A stretch of 64,000 nt of DNA from Merdicola sp963557785 (GTDB lineage: Bacteria > Bacillota > Clostridia > TANB77 > CAG-508). The stretch lies in assembly GCA_963557785.1 (NCBI GenBank), contig CAUWBF010000009.1:5371-69370 (forward strand). Reading direction: 5' to 3'. Below, in pieces: positions 16,758-25,123 of this stretch. The notes below the pieces were generated by a model that searched no databases, was not told where the DNA came from, and saw only the letters and a list, made by a program, of their open reading frames with translations. The translations under genes were made by a program, and so were the position numbers. Each line of letters begins with the position of its first letter. Position 1 is the first letter of the stretch.

Positions 16758-18740
16758 TTATCTGTGCATTGATGGACGTGATACAATAGACTCTTTTTGT
16801 TCCTGCTCTTTAGGTGGATCTTGACGAGATGGTTTGGGTATTTTTTGTTCTTCCTCGTTGGGGGTGCAAATAGCTACTCTTGAACCACTTCTTATCAGTT
16901 TTGGCAAATTTCCGTCTAAGGAACTGGCAGGAAAACTGGCACTCCTGAGAGGAGTTTTCTCGTTTTCATAATGATTCTTCTCCGTCTTTATTTCCAGATC
17001 AAGTTTTTTTGAAAGTGTGACAGCATCATCAGAATATGCTATATAATAGTTCCCTTTGCGAAACAGTAGAAGCGCGTCAGAATAATTCTTCTTCAAAGCC
17101 TTATATTGCTCCATAATGGGAGGAATGTTCTTTTCTGCAGTATCATGAGAAACTTCTGACTGTTTACTTTGCTCTTTTGTTGCAGTCTGCTCTACTTCTT
17201 GGGCTTGTTTTGTTCCCTCTTTTTTAATGTTGTTGAGAGTTTCAGCGTAAAGGCTCGCTGCCAGTGCTACTTTATAAGCTGAGCGATTATCTGTCAACCA
17301 AAATCTTTGATAAAGAGATTTGTTTAGCTCAATGGGCTGCAATGCTTTTCCGTCAACATACGCGATGATCATGTTTTTTTGGTCTTTGGTTCTAAAGACG
17401 TTAACCCTGTCAATTTTTTCAATGTTTTCCTGCGTAGCTCCGGTATTAAATATGTCCACCTTCAATTCGGGATGTTGAAGGGAAAGACCATAATATTTTT
17501 GAGCAAGTTCAGTTCTAATGCTAACTCCTTCTTCCTTGTTCGGATTCTTCAAGGAATCAAAGTACATACTTATATCCTGCTTTGAAGGATGAATGGCAAA
17601 AGGCTTTTGCTCATTTGGTCGGGCAACCAAAGTCCATTTTTCATTATCATCTTTGAGAATGGTAATCTGCTCAAAAGAAACAGCTTTTGAAACCTGATTT
17701 TCTTGCATATTTCTCTGAGCTTGTTCCTGAGAATTTACATTGAGTAATTCCACTGTTTCTCGCTCATTGATTTTGATTTTTTCTCCCTTCTCTGCTTTTT
17801 TCATCATGCCGACAGCACGATTGATGTCGCGGAAAAGGTTTTCCGTATAATTGGGCGTTTCTTTGATATGTTTGATGATAGATGGTACATTCTCAATCGT
17901 TGTTTTCTTCAATTTAGAAGGCAAACCAAATTCAAGAAGTTTGTGTGCTGAAACTAAATCTTCTACCAAACTCTCACGCGCCTGTTTCTCTTTGTCAGAA
18001 GACATTGTTCCTTCTCTGTTCAAACGCTGTGGTACACCAGTAGCACGAACAATTTCACGAGTTACGGCCTGTACATATTCCGGGTATGTGTCAAATTCCT
18101 TCTGAGCCGGAATATGAATCAGGTCTCTGTTTGCATCATAATGAGCTACACCTATACCATCTCTGCGTATAGGCAGGAGGTTTTCCCTCATTTTTTGAAT
18201 GTATTTATTGATGTCTATGCGTAGCTCTTTCTCATCATGCGGTGCAGTCTGCCCGGTATCATTGATATGCGTCTTATATGAATCCTTGTGAACAAAGGGA
18301 AGGGTAGTTTGGTCAAGGTTGAAAAGTGTAAATACATTTTCTTTAGGATTGACTCTGTATCGTCCTTTATCCTCCTCAGATAATTTGTTGAAACTATCCT
18401 TGGTAATCTTGTTTTCCGGGTTCGCAATTTCAACATATTCATTGAGATTGCTCCAAATGAAAGGAACTCCTTTTTGTCCTCTTCGAATAGCTGCATTATT
18501 GGCTTGGAGATTTTGAAAGGTCGTATAGGCGTTTGACTTGAAATTTCCATTGTCACTGTGCATAGCCATCATGAGAGAGTTTACAGGTGTAATTTGCAAC
18601 TCTTTGTTATAGAAGTGAGGTTGCTGCTTATAATTGGTGTTTAGAAACAAACCATTTTCTTTTGCAGCTCTTTCTAAGGCTTCTATGAGGACTTCTTTCT
18701 GTCTTTCAAGCCCGGTTTTTTTGATATATTCTGTTTCCAT
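16758..18740 (-). CDS. Inactive ArdC-like protein fused to MutS domain I-like module
   Basis: 660 aa. The N-terminal half follows the ArdC layout, but the HExxH site has become REIVR (228-232), so protease activity is lost. Residues 540-626 match the mismatch-recognition domain I of MutS (IMEQYKALKKNYSDALLLF, through RSGSRVAICT), yet the Phe-x-Glu wedge is replaced by YYI. The tail is Lys/Gln/Pro-rich. Such mosaics fit the polyvalent proteins known from phages and conjugative elements; the target is unknown. It ends directly before the wall-hydrolase start. Confidence 0.7.
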   Translation of the reverse strand: METEYIKKTGLERQKEVLIEALERAAKENGLFLNTNYKQQPHFYNKELQITPVNSLMMAMHSDNGNFKSNAYTTFQNLQANNAAIRRGQKGVPFIWSNLNEYVEIANPENKITKDSFNKLSEEDKGRYRVNPKENVFTLFNLDQTTLPFVHKDSYKTHINDTGQTAPHDEKELRIDINKYIQKMRENLLPIRRDGIGVAHYDANRDLIHIPAQKEFDTYPEYVQAVTREIVRATGVPQRLNREGTMSSDKEKQARESLVEDLVSAHKLLEFGLPSKLKKTTIENVPSIIKHIKETPNYTENLFRDINRAVGMMKKAEKGEKIKINERETVELLNVNSQEQAQRNMQENQVSKAVSFEQITILKDDNEKWTLVARPNEQKPFAIHPSKQDISMYFDSLKNPNKEEGVSIRTELAQKYYGLSLQHPELKVDIFNTGATQENIEKIDRVNVFRTKDQKNMIIAYVDGKALQPIELNKSLYQRFWLTDNRSAYKVALAASLYAETLNNIKKEGTKQAQEVEQTATKEQSKQSEVSHDTAEKNIPPIMEQYKALKKNYSDALLLFRKGNYYIAYSDDAVTLSKKLDLEIKTEKNHYENEKTPLRSASFPASSLDGNLPKLIRSGSRVAICTPNEEEQKIPKPSRQDPPKEQEQKESIVSRPSMHR

Positions 18741-18755
18741 TATATTTTATTTTTA

Positions 18756-20684
18756 TTACCTGAGACCTTTGCTTTGCTCACGAACCTGATTGCTTTCATA
18801 TTTTTCTGAAGCTTGTAGAGATTGCGATTCAGAAACAGCGAGTTGGTCTGCTCTATTCAAAATCCTATTGGCCAAAGTATTCAATGGCAAGGCTCCTTTA
18901 TGGTAAGCATCAACTACGGTAGGGGGGAGGGTCACTATTCTGGGAACATTGTCAATATCTACCAGTAATACATTCCCCTCTAATTGCGGATTTTTCAACC
19001 TTTGATTGAGAGGTTCATCTGCGTACTGCTTATAGTTAACTGATGAATTTTCTTCCTTTTGTAGACCATTTTTTTCTAATACATATTGGGTCGACTTATT
19101 CAGCAAGTTGGTGGCTCCGAGCAACAGTAATGGTATCTTCAACATCGGATTTTTGGAAAAGATACCACACATTATCAAAGCAAAGGGTAATATAGTTCCT
19201 GATGTTAATCCTTCATTCTTTGTCTGGCCGGTAAAAAGACGTATAAGCATCTCAGGTAGGTTCGCAAGCGACAAACCCAAATTCTTCATTGTATCAACGC
19301 TGCCTTTAAAACCTACTTCGCTAATCATGTTGTTCCAACCCGAGTAATCACCGGATGGAGTATTACTTTGCTGATTCTCGTTGTTTGTACTATTTGCAGT
19401 ATTAGCATCATTTGTACTGTTTGAAGTCCTATATGCTTCATCGCTTTCGGCTTCATCTATATGGTCATATGCTACCGGTGAAACGACTTTTCTGTTATTG
19501 GCTTCAGCTTTAGCTGCTTTGGCAAATGCTTCATATTGCAAAGCTCTTGCAGTTGCTTCATCAATCGACATTTGTGAATCTTTGCCTGATGCCTTAACCG
19601 TAGACTGGCCATTGAGAGCAGCTTTCTGGATTTTGTCACGATACATCTTGGCATTACCACTGGCCCATTGTGTAGCCATGTGAAGTTGCTTTTCTGTTGC
19701 TTGGGATATATCTTTAAATCCCATCTTTTCCATCATCCATTGAGGATGATTCATTCGATTGGTTATTTCATCTTCCAATAATCTCTGAAATGATTCATAT
19801 CGTTTGGCTTGAAGGGTTGCTTCAGTCAAAGATATATAATTGGATTTACCAGAGGCTTTTACTGCTCTCTTCCCTTCTGAAACAGTTGCATGAATTTTAT
19901 TTCTATAGCTTAGAGCATTCTGATAAGCCCATTCATGAGCCTTCATTAGTTCCTCGTTTGAAGCTTCAGAAATATTGCTGATACCCATTTGTTTCATCAT
20001 CCATGAGGGAATGGAAACTTCTTTTTTATTGGCAACAGCAATTTCTTTATTTGCCTGTTTCTTTTTTTCTTCTAAATATTGTTCCTGTTGGGCTTGGCTA
20101 TGATCCATAGAATTTGCTGTTGTACTTAATAATGTCTGACCGATAAAAGAGGCGATTGTTCCTTGTCCCATGGTTACAACTGCATTGGAAACAAAAGCAG
20201 AAACTTCACCGGCCAACTTTTCTAAAGATGAGGGATTATACTCTTTTTCGGCTTCTTGCTTGATATGGCCTTCAAGTGAAGTTCTTGTAGCAGAAAGCGT
20301 TGCACTGAATACGTTGCCTTCTTGAATTTTCTTAATGATGTAATCTGTTGTGGATTTGGGCATCTTTTGCTTGACCAAATAGTCAATCATTTGTTGCTCA
20401 ATCTCCGGAGTCACCTTTATCCCCTTGCTTAATAATATCTTATTTACGGTCTTTAAATAATCGTCAGCTGTTTTGCTGTTCCATTCTCCGATGGTATATA
20501 TTAAGTTGTTATGACTGGCTATTGCTGTCATGCCACCGTCAGGTCCGATACCTCCCAACATATTTGCGTGCCAAGAAGACTGATGTTTGATCATTTCCTG
20601 CCTCTTGGCTTCTTCCAGATCATGCTGTACTTTCTTCATAACAGGTAGTACAGCACTGTTAAATATATCTTTGTTTGATGACAT
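18756..20684 (-). CDS. Large protein with internal duplication, unknown function
   Basis: 642 aa. Two 85-residue units at 226-310 and 314-398 repeat the pattern WMMxxMG-xSxAT-WAxxNA-YRxKI-VKASGK-EAT-YExF. A hydrophobic pair of segments near 515-545 suggests membrane insertion, and residues 160-195 are also hydrophobic. The C-terminus is Gln/Ser-rich. No known family is recognised. Membrane segments and operon position suggest a large component handled with the T4SS. Confidence 0.65.
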   Translation of the reverse strand: MSSNKDIFNSAVLPVMKKVQHDLEEAKRQEMIKHQSSWHANMLGGIGPDGGMTAIASHNNLIYTIGEWNSKTADDYLKTVNKILLSKGIKVTPEIEQQMIDYLVKQKMPKSTTDYIIKKIQEGNVFSATLSATRTSLEGHIKQEAEKEYNPSSLEKLAGEVSAFVSNAVVTMGQGTIASFIGQTLLSTTANSMDHSQAQQEQYLEEKKKQANKEIAVANKKEVSIPSWMMKQMGISNISEASNEELMKAHEWAYQNALSYRNKIHATVSEGKRAVKASGKSNYISLTEATLQAKRYESFQRLLEDEITNRMNHPQWMMEKMGFKDISQATEKQLHMATQWASGNAKMYRDKIQKAALNGQSTVKASGKDSQMSIDEATARALQYEAFAKAAKAEANNRKVVSPVAYDHIDEAESDEAYRTSNSTNDANTANSTNNENQQSNTPSGDYSGWNNMISEVGFKGSVDTMKNLGLSLANLPEMLIRLFTGQTKNEGLTSGTILPFALIMCGIFSKNPMLKIPLLLLGATNLLNKSTQYVLEKNGLQKEENSSVNYKQYADEPLNQRLKNPQLEGNVLLVDIDNVPRIVTLPPTVVDAYHKGALPLNTLANRILNRADQLAVSESQSLQASEKYESNQVREQSKGLR

Positions 20685-20686
20685 GA

Positions 20687-21019
20687 TTAAGTATAGGTTT
20701 GTTTTAATTGTTGGATAACTTGTTCTCGTGTTTGAGCAAGGGCTGCGTGAAGAATCTGCATTTGCTGGGGATAATATTCTTCAAGCCATTCGTCCTTTTT
20801 TATATTGTCCTGAATGAATTTAATGGCAAGTTCTCTGGTGATTTCTATTGCTCTCTCACCTTTTGCTTTGCCATTAAACCACGCCTTCGTCCACCACACA
20901 ATACCATCTTTGTCAGGATATACACTTACGGTTCTTTCTATATCGAAACTTTGAATGTCGATGTCAAATTCCGCAAGAGGGTCTATTACACCTTGACTTT
21001 CTACTGCCCTGTCAGTAGC
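20687..21019 (-). CDS. C-terminal part of the frameshifted M23-like protein
   Basis: 110 codons in the -1 frame relative to 21001-21840, beginning with the GCT that follows the slippery A AAA AAG. It encodes a coherent sequence (ATDRAVESQGVIDPLAEF onward; VWWTKAWFNGKAKG; C-terminal helix LAQTREQVIQQL). A GTG near 20899 could start a 70-residue protein, but the reading frame is open well upstream of that, so it is better read as the rest of one 384-residue product. Confidence 0.6.
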   Translation of the reverse strand, partial: ATDRAVESQGVIDPLAEFDIDIQSFDIERTVSVYPDKDGIVWWTKAWFNGKAKGERAIEITRELAIKFIQDNIKKDEWLEEYYPQQMQILHAALAQTREQVIQQLKQTYT

Positions 21020-21840
21020 TTTTTTTTTTCTGCTTCTGTCATGGAGGAAAGGAATACGCCTTGCATAAGAGCCAGGTAATTGAGAAAGTCTTGAATAAGC
21101 AATGTCTGAATCCTTCCTATCAGGCCAAAGCTGCGTTCTCCTAAGCCTAATGGATTCAGCATACTTGGTATATGTTCGTAGTAAGCACCTAAGCGTGAAC
21201 CTTCTTGTATAATATCTCGTAGCGTATTTTCTGTAGCTTTAGGTACCTGATAGCGGTTGAAGAGCATATCCTTCATGTAGGACCCAAAGAATCTGTTATA
21301 CATCTGGTCCAATTCTTTTTCATGATTATCATAAGGCGTATGCACATCAAAATCAAGAGTGGCAATCTCCGGATTATTTCCGCTCATCTGTTTTTGGCTT
21401 TCCATGACGAGGTTATCGCGTACCATAGTTAAAAATTCAAGGGGATTGATTTCCTTACCATTGAATCTAACTTCCATGTGTAAATAATCGTCACAGACAG
21501 CAACATTGTCTTCGGCCTTCACATTTTGGCCAAAATTGCAGATTGATTCTTTGATATGGTAGTAGGTAACTTCATAGGCAGCTTTACTTTGTGGCTGATA
21601 ATTACGGTATATAATAGTGATGTTGAATCCTTTTTGAATATCACTGGAAACACCCGAAACTATACCTGTTGCGAGAGCTTTAAGCCATGTGTTTGGACGC
21701 ACTTTAAAGTCAATACCATGATTGAAGTCATTTTCACTACCGCCATATTCCTTGATTATTTCAAGGGGTTCTGATTCTGTAAGTTCAAAAGGCATTGCGT
21801 AACCACTTGGACTTTGTAGATTCATATTTTGATTATCCAT
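21001..21840 (-). CDS. M23-like (degenerate) peptidase, N-terminal part
   Basis: 279 aa as read. The M23 fold is visible at 35-140: H41 and D44 (HGID), H95, and H121 of LHMEV, so the zinc ligands remain. The first His of the HxH motif is Tyr119, which suggests loss of catalysis or a binding role. Translation stops 5 codons after an A10 run; a -1 shift there continues into 110 further sensible codons (20687-21019). No signal peptide is seen. Confidence 0.7.
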   Translation of the reverse strand: MDNQNMNLQSPSGYAMPFELTESEPLEIIKEYGGSENDFNHGIDFKVRPNTWLKALATGIVSGVSSDIQKGFNITIIYRNYQPQSKAAYEVTYYHIKESICNFGQNVKAEDNVAVCDDYLHMEVRFNGKEINPLEFLTMVRDNLVMESQKQMSGNNPEIATLDFDVHTPYDNHEKELDQMYNRFFGSYMKDMLFNRYQVPKATENTLRDIIQEGSRLGAYYEHIPSMLNPLGLGERSFGLIGRIQTLLIQDFLNYLALMQGVFLSSMTEAEKKKLLTGQ

Positions 21841-21864
21841 ATTCAGAAATTCTTTCGTTATGTA

Positions 21865-22437
21865 TTAAATGTCTATTTTTTTACTTTCCGAAGGTTTTAA
21901 TATAGGTTGATCGCCAGGCTTGGTAACGGGTCTAAATTCAAAATCAGGCGGTAGTTGCAAATCACCACCGGGATTTATAATAATAACATCTCCGGGTTTT
22001 GTTGGGAATTGAGGATCGGGTTTCCAACTTGGATGATTCATCGGTGGAATATCTGTAATAATATCATCATAATTGTCTCCACCGACTTGGCTGCCGGTTC
22101 CTCCAGTCCCCCCAGTTCCTTGATTACCGGCTATCAGTCCTGATTCTTTGTACGCGAAGAACTGAGGAAGACTTATTGACATAGCTACCATAGTAAAACA
22201 GGAACCGGCATAGGTAAGAATCTTTTTCCTGGTATGAGGGTCGTTATTTTGTATGGCATAATAGATGGAGAATGCTCCAACAATGCCGATAATACAAGCT
22301 ATAACATATCCTAATGATTGAACAGCAGGGGTGTACTTATAAATAGAATCTCCTGCTATACCTATTCCATTGGTAATGCCATCGGCAAAAGCCAAAGTCG
22401 GGCTTAGAACTAACAAAAGGGTAATTACTTTTTTCAT
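21865..22437 (-). CDS. TraE/VirB2-like (DUF4134-type) protein with Pro/Gly tail
   Basis: 190 aa. A signal peptide (cleavage near residue 19) is followed by two membrane helices at about 40-60 and 75-95, with the NNDPHTRKKILTYAGSC loop typical of DUF4134 pilin-like proteins. Unlike the canonical copies at 52749 and 53166, it carries a 90-residue extension rich in Gly, Pro and Asp. It may be a variant pilus subunit or adapter; this is inferred from the family match. Confidence 0.65.
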   Translation of the reverse strand: MKKVITLLLVLSPTLAFADGITNGIGIAGDSIYKYTPAVQSLGYVIACIIGIVGAFSIYYAIQNNDPHTRKKILTYAGSCFTMVAMSISLPQFFAYKESGLIAGNQGTGGTGGTGSQVGGDNYDDIITDIPPMNHPSWKPDPQFPTKPGDVIIINPGGDLQLPPDFEFRPVTKPGDQPILKPSESKKIDI

Positions 22438-22450
22438 AATCTTTTAAATC

Positions 22451-23149
22451 TTATCTGCGCATAGCTGTTTGTTGTTGATTTTCTTGGGTATTTCCTTGTT
22501 GCATGGTTTGAGCCGTTGCTTGTTCTTTTTGCTTAGCTTCTGACGTACTGTTGAGAATAAACATAGCCATCAACGCTCCTCCTATTTTTCCGAGGATTCC
22601 GCTTCGGCTAAACATCATGTAACTGGCTGCAATCAAACCAAAAATGCCTAAACCTGATATTTTACCAAGGCCAACATTATTGAACATATTTGAAATAGCA
22701 CCAACTCCACTTCCTATCATATTGACAAGACCAGACATCATATTACCGATTCCACCTAAAAAATCTTTGGTGGCATTGGTTGAATCTGCAACTCCATTCA
22801 CTACGGATTGCGTAGTTTCCTTAACTTGTTCTACCGTATTTTCACCAGTGTAGCCATTCACGACATCATGGGCAAAACCTCCGGCACCATCCGTTGCGTC
22901 CCGGAAGGTCTTGCCAACACTTGTTCCTATAGAATCATCAGTGCCGATATTTTTCCACCCGGCATAGCTCGCAACTGCTGCCACAGCGGAGGTTTTTGGG
23001 TTCTTTATGACAAATTCAGCACCCACTTTACCGCCTTGAATAGCCTTTGCTGTAGTTGCTGCTACAACACTCGTAATTTGGGATGTAGCTTTTGCTCCTA
23101 ATTTTAATAATTGGGGAACAACTCTAGTTAATAATGATAACCACGCCAT
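22451..23149 (-). CDS. Gly/Ala-rich membrane protein
   Basis: 232 aa. Glycine-, alanine- and serine-rich, with hydrophobic segments near 130-150, 165-182 and 188-200 and a Gln-rich tail. No family is recognised. It sits between two genes for secreted proteins and the pilin-like gene, which suggests a component of the transfer apparatus. Confidence 0.6.
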   Translation of the reverse strand: MAWLSLLTRVVPQLLKLGAKATSQITSVVAATTAKAIQGGKVGAEFVIKNPKTSAVAAVASYAGWKNIGTDDSIGTSVGKTFRDATDGAGGFAHDVVNGYTGENTVEQVKETTQSVVNGVADSTNATKDFLGGIGNMMSGLVNMIGSGVGAISNMFNNVGLGKISGLGIFGLIAASYMMFSRSGILGKIGGALMAMFILNSTSEAKQKEQATAQTMQQGNTQENQQQTAMRR

Positions 23150-23156
23150 ATTTTTG

Positions 23157-23849
23157 TTATTTTTTTGATTTCACACTCTTTGCATTGAGATTCCAAGACT
23201 TTAAACAATCTTTTGCGATTTGTGCCTTGTCTCTGTTATGCGGTTTTGTTCCTTGAACTATCTCATTCCAAACAAGCCCCATATTGGTGTATTTGACAAG
23301 TTTGATAAGTAAGAACAATTTGTTATTGACTTGCTTTAGTTTCGGACGAATGCTAAGAACCAGTTTAAGTCTGTCCTCTTCATTCATTTTTTGTGTAATG
23401 CAATCTTTAATAATCTTCACAACACCAACACAGGTGTTACCCAAATCGACATAGATGTCGTTGCGTTTATTGTGTAAAGCTACTGCAATGGCATTAACCG
23501 GTGTATCTCCTATTTGACGTGTCAAGTCTCCCATGTTATCACATAGCGTATGAATCTCATAATAAAAGCCGTATGCTTGGGCTGCGTAGGCTATGATATT
23601 TCTAAAATCATTAAGATAATCATCAAATTCTTTCAAGCAATTATTTACGGATTCAACTTCGCTTTGTAGCCATACATGTCCCTCGGTTTGAGCTGACATT
23701 GCTGCCATCTGTTTGGAATACTGCTTTGTTGATGTATTGGTAAAACGAATGATCATTCCGGTTAAAACCGGGTCTATCTGAGCGTATGATTTTTGACTGG
23801 CAAGACAAAAGGATAGCATCAGTAATAATATATAAAAGTATCGTTTCAT
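23157..23849 (-). CDS. Secreted protein of the transfer-operon helical family
   Basis: 230 aa from the ATG at 23849, one base after the upstream stop; upstream in-frame codons are unlikely. A signal peptide (to about SYAQ) precedes a helical protein. The C-terminus has the signature AKDCLKSW, echoed by neighbours (AEQSLSHW in 23851-24651, AEQCHKRW in 47026-49641, ATDAIEKW in 46243-47016). It is probably periplasmic. Confidence 0.7.
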   Translation of the reverse strand: MKRYFYILLLMLSFCLASQKSYAQIDPVLTGMIIRFTNTSTKQYSKQMAAMSAQTEGHVWLQSEVESVNNCLKEFDDYLNDFRNIIAYAAQAYGFYYEIHTLCDNMGDLTRQIGDTPVNAIAVALHNKRNDIYVDLGNTCVGVVKIIKDCITQKMNEEDRLKLVLSIRPKLKQVNNKLFLLIKLVKYTNMGLVWNEIVQGTKPHNRDKAQIAKDCLKSWNLNAKSVKSKK

Positions 23850-23850
23850 C

Positions 23851-24651
23851 TTATTTGGCATATATGGCAACTTCTTTAGCGCATCTTTTCCAATGTGAAA
23901 GACTTTGTTCAGCTAATTCTCCTTTTCTCCTGTCTACCATTCCTGCTGTGGCTCTATACCAGACATCAGCCATCGTATAATGACGAATGCTTAGGTACAA
24001 TTGGTAAAGACGTGCAGATAGTGATGACAAACGGTCTTCCAGTTCCCATAGAGATTTTGAACGTTCGGCACCTGTTAGCATATTTGTCTTACCACCTTTA
24101 GCAATTGCGTTTTTCAGCAAATTACCTACGCTGACAAATTCCAATAGGGTTTCCATGTAAAGGTTATTCATGCTTAGCGTAGCAACAATCCCTTGTGGAT
24201 TGTTAGATGCTGCTTTGCGCAGTTTGCTTAATGTCAGTAGTATTCTCATTCCACTGTCATAGATGTGAGTGGCAGCTTTGAGGGAAGAGGCGAAATTCGT
24301 AGCGGTTTTTAAATACTTATTGTATTGTTGTTCCCACTTTCTCATTTTCGAAAATTCCGCAGCCATTGCATTCTGTATGACACCTGTCTTGGTTTGATGC
24401 TTAATTTCGCTTCTGACTGTTTCGTTAATCTGTTGATTACCTTTAGCTAAAAGGGTTTGTTCACCTACATTAGAAACTACTCCATAGAACCCATAAAAAG
24501 ATTGAGCATTTGCTCTGGTAGTCATGACGAACAAGAGAATAAGTGCCAATAGTGAAACAATCAGCCATTGACGCTTATTCTGTCTATTCTGAAAAAGGGA
24601 TGAAGGATAATCCTCCATTCCCTTATTTTTATTGGTTATTCGTGAACTCAT
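23851..24651 (-). CDS. Secreted/membrane-anchored helical protein
   Basis: 266 aa. A 28-residue polar lead precedes a membrane segment (WLIVSLLALILLFVMTT), ending in ANAQ, which looks like a signal peptide or anchor. The rest is helical and ends with the AEQSLSHWKRC signature shared with other secreted proteins of this element. It overlaps the bPH-domain gene by 23 bp; a start at 24618 is possible. Confidence 0.65.
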   Translation of the reverse strand: MSSRITNKNKGMEDYPSSLFQNRQNKRQWLIVSLLALILLFVMTTRANAQSFYGFYGVVSNVGEQTLLAKGNQQINETVRSEIKHQTKTGVIQNAMAAEFSKMRKWEQQYNKYLKTATNFASSLKAATHIYDSGMRILLTLSKLRKAASNNPQGIVATLSMNNLYMETLLEFVSVGNLLKNAIAKGGKTNMLTGAERSKSLWELEDRLSSLSARLYQLYLSIRHYTMADVWYRATAGMVDRRKGELAEQSLSHWKRCAKEVAIYAK

Positions 24652-25123
24652 ATATATTACGCCGTTTTTTATTGTATTCGACTCTTTGACGGATAATACT
24701 GATTAAATCCATATCATTCTTTATACCAATTAGCTTCAGTTGGGGATTTGAACGGTCTCCACTGTAAATGGTTATGGTCTTTATGCCAAATACCATCTGT
24801 ATGAACGACTGATCTTCGCGATAATCAATAACTCGGTATAATTCAACATAATTCCTTTGTACAGAAAACAGTCCATGTTCTGATTGTATTTGTTCTTCAG
24901 TGATGACATATACCATTTTGATGATATAGAAATATTTATATATCATGCCGATAATGAAAATGCAACTCAATACCAATATAAAAGGAATGAATTGGGGAAT
25001 GGGAAATCCATCATAGCCAGCAATAAATATTAAAGCAATTGGAATCGGAATTATCAATCCTTCAGTGGCGATAAATTGTTTCCAATGAGGATGTAATCGG
25101 ATAGGTTGTATTTTCTTGTTCAT
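24629..25123 (-). CDS. Bacterial PH-domain membrane protein
   Basis: 164 aa. Two membrane segments near 18-36 and 44-64 precede a bPH2-type domain (VYVITEEQIQSEHGLFS, then YRVIDYREDQSFIQMVFG). Such proteins sit in the inner membrane with unknown ligand. It overlaps both neighbours, so it is firmly part of the operon. Confidence 0.7.
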   Translation of the reverse strand: MNKKIQPIRLHPHWKQFIATEGLIIPIPIALIFIAGYDGFPIPQFIPFILVLSCIFIIGMIYKYFYIIKMVYVITEEQIQSEHGLFSVQRNYVELYRVIDYREDQSFIQMVFGIKTITIYSGDRSNPQLKLIGIKNDMDLISIIRQRVEYNKKRRNIYEFTNNQ

